In this document: piece by piece, positions 7,531 to 10,948 of the stretch
Position numbering within the stretch: position 1 is the stretch's first letter
Layout: every line of letters starts with the position of its first letter
NCBI GenBank assembly: GCA_017555445.1
Contig: JAFZGK010000019.1
Location: 1-10,948, forward strand
Length of the DNA: 10,948 bases
Origin: Bacteroidales bacterium
GTDB lineage: Bacteria > Bacteroidota > Bacteroidia > Bacteroidales > UBA932
Direction of reading: 5' to 3'
Notes under the pieces: generated by a model
What the model saw: the letters and a program-made list of their open reading frames with translations, nothing else
Told to the model about the DNA's origin: nothing
Databases searched by the model: none
Made by a program: the position numbers and the translations under genes

Positions 7531-10500
7531 TTAGAATGTGATGTTAAGACCGCCTGAAATAGTTCTTACCGGAGAGTTCATCGCATTGCTTGTGGCTCCG
7601 CTGAAGCTCTGACGAGGGTCGAGACCCTGACGGCGTGAAACATACCAGATGTTGTCACAAGCTGCATAGAGTCTGATTCTACTGATATGCATCTTGTTTG
7701 TGAGTCTTGCAGGGAAAGTATATCCTACCTGAGCATTCTGGATGTTGAGGTAGCTTGCATCAGTAAGGAATCTGTCTGATGAAGCTGCTGTATACTGCTC
7801 ATTGTACTGGAACTTAGGAACATCTGTCTCAGTGTTGTCCGGAGTCCATGCCTTGAGGATATCCTTGTGGAAGTTTGTACCTGCACTTGACTGTGAAGGA
7901 GAACCCATGTAGCCTGCATAACCTGAGTCATATGCAAGACCACCGATAGAGTATGTAAATGCTACCGAAACATCGAATCCATGGAAGTCGAGTGAAGTAC
8001 CGAAGCCACCATAGAGATCCGGTGTAGGATCGCCACAAAGGTACTGAGTAGCCTGAGCATACTTGTCAGTCTTTACTCTTGTCACATTACCGTTCTCATC
8101 TGTTGAATCTTTCCACCAGAGAGGATTACCTGTCTGAGGATCTACGCCTGCATACTTGTACATATAGAAAGTATGGAGTGGAAGTCCCTCACCAATGAAT
8201 GATGTACCGTTTGCATAACCCTTGTATCCCTCAACCTCTCTTGTCTTCCTTTCCTCAGGAAGCATTGTAATCTTGTTGGTATAGTGAGTAAAGTTGAAGT
8301 AGAAGTTCCAGTTAAGGTTCTGACGCTGCATGATATTGAGGTTTGTCGAGAACTCGATACCCTGGTTTCTCATGTCACCGATGTTATCATAGTAACCGCT
8401 ATAACCGAGTGAAGCAGGAACTGTAAACCAGAAGAGCATGTCTGAAGTATTACGATAGAAGTACTCTACGCTACCCGAAACCTTACCTCTAAGGAAGTCA
8501 TAATCAACACCGGCGTTGAAGTTGGTGTTGGTCTCCCATGTGATGTCCTTGTTACCCTTCACACCGAATCCGATTGCCGGTGAACCGAGATTGTTTGAAA
8601 GGTATGATGTATCTGTATAGAGATAGTTTCCGATATTATCGTTACCCTGTGAACCGATGGAAGCCTTGAGCTTGAGCATATCGATCCATGGTGCACGTGG
8701 GAACCAATATTCTTCGTTTACGATCCAACCTCCACCGAATGACCAGAAGTTACCCCATCTATGATCAGGATGGAAGCGTGAAGATGCGTCACGACGATAT
8801 GATGCGCTGAAGAAGATTCTGTTCGAGTAGTCGTACTGGGCGCGAACGAAATATCCCTCATTATTATACTCGCTTCTTGATGAACCAGAGCTCTTTCCGT
8901 CAACTACGGCACCATTGAGCTCGTCGTTGTCCATTGAGAAAAGCTGGCTCTTTGATGCGCTGAGTGAAGCTGTCTTTGCTACATAGTTCTCATGACCGAG
9001 GAGAACACCTACGTTGTGGAAACCGAATGAACGGCTCCAGTTGAGGAGTTCCTGGAGGTTGAGAGTCTGTGATCTTCCATGTGACTTAGCAACGAGACCT
9101 CCCATTGTAGCGTACTGACCGTAGTACATGTTCATAACATTAGAAGAACGTGTCTCCTGAAGACCCATACCCGCATTGAATGTGAATGTGAAGTCCTTTA
9201 GGAACTTGATCTCAGCATATGCTGAACCGTTGAATGCGTTGCCCTCAGAGTTTGCCTTATCGAGTGTAGCTGCCTGAAGTGCATTCGAGTTTGGAAGATA
9301 TGGACGCTCAGCACCAGCGTTGTCACCAGTACCGTAGTCATACATCTTGAATCCATAACGGTCTGTCATGATGCGGCCCATGGCATCTCTCATATAGAGA
9401 GGATAGATCGGAGCAATCTGATTAGCAATCGCGAAGATATTACCAGTCGAAGAGCTTGATCCCTCATCAGAGTTACCGTTGTTGTAGTTGTAGTTTGTGA
9501 ACGAGAAGTTTCCTCCGACCTTGAACCACTCCTTAGCCTGATAGTCTGTACGGAGACGCGCAGTATAGCGGTACATGTCAGATCCGTCAACGATACCCTT
9601 GTTGTTGAGGTAACCGAACGATGCGAGGATCTGTGCATTTCCTGTAGTACCTGACACGCTTATGTTGTACTCCTGACGAAGCGAGTTGCGATAAGTCTCA
9701 TCCATCCAGTTGTCCGGAGTCAGATAGTATGACTGACCGTTATAGTCAACCACGCGACCGAGGGTTGCGTTAGGGTTGAGCTTTCCGTTGATACCGATGA
9801 AAGCCTGTCCCTCTGGAAGGGTATATACCTGATAACCGAGACCACCATTTGCTGAAGGACCTGTAATATTCTGGTTTGCAGCAATATGAGCCTCATATTC
9901 TGACATACCCTGAGAATTCATGTAGTAGTTCTTCAAAGCCGAGTAGTAAACCTCATAATACTGGCCTGGATCAGTGATATAGTTATAATTCTTTAAAGCT
10001 TTGGTATTGAGACCGAACTTTGCTTCAACGTTTACCACAGCATCGCCATGCTTAGCCTTCTTCGTTGTGATCATGATGACACCGTTTGCACCACGAGCAC
10101 CATAAAGGGCGTTTGAAGCAGCATCCTTGAGGACTGTCATAGACTCAATGTCGGCAGGGTTGATATTATTCATATCACCTTCGAAAGGAATACCATCAAT
10201 CACATAAAGAGGCTGAGTTCCAGCAGAGATTGAGCTGGCTCCACGAATCTGAAGTGATGGAGAACTGCCGAGAGTTCCTGAAGTTGTCGTCATCTGTACA
10301 CCGGCTACCACACCCTCAAGAGCGCGTGTAGCATCAGATGCCTGCACCTTTGCGATATCTCCCGACTTCACAACAGTTGCAGAACCTGTAAATGACTCTT
10401 TAGTTGCAGTACCGAAAGCGACTACAATAGTCTCTTCAAGCATTTCTGTATCTGGATCAAGCATTACATCGACCACTGTTCTGTTCTGAACAGGTGCCTC

Positions 10501-10743
10501 GAAGTTTACATATCCCACAGAAGAAAAGATGAGAACGCCGTCAGCTGGTACTTCAATGGAATAGAAACCATCGATATCGGTGCTTGTTCCGATCATAGTA
10601 CCCTTCAACTGAAGTGAAGCAAACGGAATTCCTTCGCCGTTGGATGAATCCTTGACTACTCCGGTAACGGTAATGTTCTGAGCAGAAGCCAGCGCCGATA
10701 CCATAAGTGCCACGGCAATGAAAAACAATTTGATTTGTTTCAT
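7531..10743 (-). CDS. SusC/RagA family TonB-linked outer-membrane transporter
   Basis: A 1070-residue TonB-dependent transporter of normal family length, first gene of the operon. Residues 1-21 form a signal peptide ending ASA before Gln22. Residues 24-98 form the carboxypeptidase-regulatory-like domain (GVVKDSSNGEGIPFASL start, DIDGFYSI, FSSVGY). The TonB-box region follows (LEETIVVAFG, about 102-111), then the plug domain at about 115-228 with LYVIDGIPFEG, DIESMTVLKDAASNALYG and GARGANGVIMITT. The rest is the 22-strand barrel, ending GGLNITF with the terminal aromatic residue typical of outer-membrane barrels. There is no N-terminal STN domain, so this protein probably does not signal to an anti-sigma factor. 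It imports substrate captured by the SusD partner, using TonB-ExbBD energy. The ATG at 10743 is chosen because it gives a complete signal peptide. The substrate is uncertain; peptides are favoured by operon context. Confidence 0.96.
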   Translation of the reverse strand: MKQIKLFFIAVALMVSALASAQNITVTGVVKDSSNGEGIPFASLQLKGTMIGTSTDIDGFYSIEVPADGVLIFSSVGYVNFEAPVQNRTVVDVMLDPDTEMLEETIVVAFGTATKESFTGSATVVKSGDIAKVQASDATRALEGVVAGVQMTTTSGTLGSSPSLQIRGASSISAGTQPLYVIDGIPFEGDMNNINPADIESMTVLKDAASNALYGARGANGVIMITTKKAKHGDAVVNVEAKFGLNTKALKNYNYITDPGQYYEVYYSALKNYYMNSQGMSEYEAHIAANQNITGPSANGGLGYQVYTLPEGQAFIGINGKLNPNATLGRVVDYNGQSYYLTPDNWMDETYRNSLRQEYNISVSGTTGNAQILASFGYLNNKGIVDGSDMYRYTARLRTDYQAKEWFKVGGNFSFTNYNYNNGNSDEGSSSSTGNIFAIANQIAPIYPLYMRDAMGRIMTDRYGFKMYDYGTGDNAGAERPYLPNSNALQAATLDKANSEGNAFNGSAYAEIKFLKDFTFTFNAGMGLQETRSSNVMNMYYGQYATMGGLVAKSHGRSQTLNLQELLNWSRSFGFHNVGVLLGHENYVAKTASLSASKSQLFSMDNDELNGAVVDGKSSGSSRSEYNNEGYFVRAQYDYSNRIFFSASYRRDASSRFHPDHRWGNFWSFGGGWIVNEEYWFPRAPWIDMLKLKASIGSQGNDNIGNYLYTDTSYLSNNLGSPAIGFGVKGNKDITWETNTNFNAGVDYDFLRGKVSGSVEYFYRNTSDMLFWFTVPASLGYSGYYDNIGDMRNQGIEFSTNLNIMQRQNLNWNFYFNFTHYTNKITMLPEERKTREVEGYKGYANGTSFIGEGLPLHTFYMYKYAGVDPQTGNPLWWKDSTDENGNVTRVKTDKYAQATQYLCGDPTPDLYGGFGTSLDFHGFDVSVAFTYSIGGLAYDSGYAGYMGSPSQSSAGTNFHKDILKAWTPDNTETDVPKFQYNEQYTAASSDRFLTDASYLNIQNAQVGYTFPARLTNKMHISRIRLYAACDNIWYVSRRQGLDPRQSFSGATSNAMNSPVRTISGGLNITF

Positions 10744-10783
10744 TTAAAGTAATTCTGTTAGTTATTTGACATAAATATTATAT

Positions 10784-10819
10784 ACCAATCTTATCGCGTT
10801 GACCAATAAAGCCACCAAT
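10784..10819. repeat. Three direct copies of ACCAAT upstream of the SusC gene
   Basis: ACCAAT occurs at 10784-10789, 10802-10807 and 10814-10819 (ATTGGT on the operon strand), with start-to-start spacing of 18 and 12 bases; a near copy, ACCATT, is at 10843-10848. The cluster lies 41 to 76 bases upstream of the SusC start codon, just upstream of one candidate -7 element, where an activator site would be expected. A short repeat in AT-rich DNA can also arise by chance. Confidence 0.4.
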
Positions 10820-10871
10820 CCACGATACAACCCGCGAAGATGACCATTATTTTACTCATTTCCAAATTTTG

Positions 10872-10902
10872 TTTGTGAGTAGCTGTAAAATACATATCTT
10901 TA
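10872..10902 (+). promoter_or_regulatory. Bacteroides-type promoter facing right (TTTG-N19-TATCTTTA)
   Basis: TTTG at 10872-10875 is followed after exactly 19 bases by TATCTTTA at 10895-10902. The known Bacteroides primary-sigma consensus is TTTG, 19-21 bases, TAnnTTTG; this matches the -33 fully and the -7 at five of six fixed positions. Transcription would begin near 10907-10912 and read toward the right edge, divergent from the operon. Confidence 0.5.
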
Positions 10903-10935
10903 TTGAAAATTAATCTGATATGGCTATTTTCAATA
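10901..10935. repeat. 10-bp inverted repeat TATTGAAAAT / ATTTTCAATA
   Basis: Bases 10901-10910 and 10926-10935 are exact reverse complements separated by 15 bases. The left arm overlaps the end of the rightward -7 element and its predicted transcription start; the right arm falls within the first codons of the possible divergent gene. The position suits a repressor operator or an RNA stem in the leader, but the arms are AT-rich. Confidence 0.4.
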
Positions 10936-10948
10936 TAAAACATGACCG
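10920..10948 (+). CDS. Possible start of a divergent gene (3' end outside window)
   Basis: An ATG at 10920 opens a frame (MAIFNIKHD) that runs off the right edge. An in-frame stop (TAA, 10911-10913) lies just upstream, so this is the first usable start in that frame. A good Bacteroides-type promoter ends 18 bases before it. Nine codons are too few to identify a product, and no clear Shine-Dalgarno is present, as is common in this phylum. The minus strand of the same region is also open, so this call is tentative. Confidence 0.35.

Larger units (their letters stand above)
10744..10948. other. AT-rich intergenic region upstream of the operon
   Basis: This 205-base stretch holds no complete gene that I can defend. 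It contains the presumed promoter of the minus-strand operon. Two weak candidates on that strand are TATTTATG (10777-10770), which matches the -7 consensus TAnnTTTG at five of six positions but lacks a TTTG at the right distance, and TTTG (10866-10863) with CATCTTCG (10842-10835) at 20-base spacing, with two mismatches in the -7. A direct repeat cluster, a right-facing promoter and an inverted repeat are listed separately. Confidence 0.6.

Noticed and set aside
656..10743. Reading the operon as a polysaccharide utilisation locus
   Set aside because: No glycoside hydrolase, polysaccharide lyase or sulfatase is visible; the only enzyme is an S8 protease. A glycan role is not disproved but is less supported.
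10791..10859. A 22-residue hydrophobic, Trp-rich small protein starting at the ATG at 10859 on the minus strand
   Set aside because: The frame is open further upstream, there is no well-placed ribosome binding site, and the Trp codons come largely from the ATTGGT repeats. There is no support for a separate gene.
1..10948. CRISPR arrays, tRNA or rRNA genes, insertion sequences, att sites
   Set aside because: I looked for spaced repeats, cloverleaf segments, transposase motifs and terminal repeats and found none; the genes are intact and tightly packed.

Overview
The window looks like a piece of a Bacteroidales genome (phylum Bacteroidota). The evidence is a SusC/SusD outer-membrane import pair, four consecutive lipoproteins with Bacteroidota-style signal peptides, tightly packed genes, mostly weak Shine-Dalgarno sequences and Bacteroides-type promoter motifs. 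The sequence style resembles uncultured gut or rumen Rikenellaceae-like lineages, but this is an impression and not a placement.

Layout. Bases 1-607 (+) hold the 3' part of an aldo/keto reductase with two C-terminal 4Fe-4S clusters; its start lies left of the window. A perfect 46-base palindrome (603-648) follows and can terminate transcription arriving from both sides. From 10743 down to 656, five genes run on the minus strand with gaps of only 11-21 bases, so they are very probably one operon: SusC/RagA TonB-dependent transporter (7531-10743), SusD/RagB lipoprotein (5788-7515), a large multidomain lipoprotein of unknown ligand in the SusE/F position (3193-5766), a subtilisin-family (S8) serine protease lipoprotein with an intact catalytic tetrad (1127-3181), and a small lipocalin-like lipoprotein (656-1111). 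The final 205 bases (10744-10948) are an AT-rich upstream region. They contain three copies of a 6-base direct repeat, weak promoter candidates for the operon, a good Bacteroides-type promoter facing right, and the first nine codons of a possible divergent gene.

How it may work. The locus is built like a polysaccharide utilisation locus, but the degradative enzyme is a protease and no glycoside hydrolase is visible. The natural reading is a surface proteolysis and peptide uptake system. The large lipoprotein would capture a protein, the subtilase would cut it, and the SusD lid would pass peptides into the SusC barrel for TonB-driven import. The small lipoprotein has no recognised role. The main structural oddity is a perfect 14-bp stem with a 4-base loop inside the protease coding sequence, about 110 bases after its start codon. 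It could set protease output relative to the upstream transporter genes. No regulator is encoded in the window, and SusC lacks the N-terminal signalling (STN) domain, so control must come from elsewhere.
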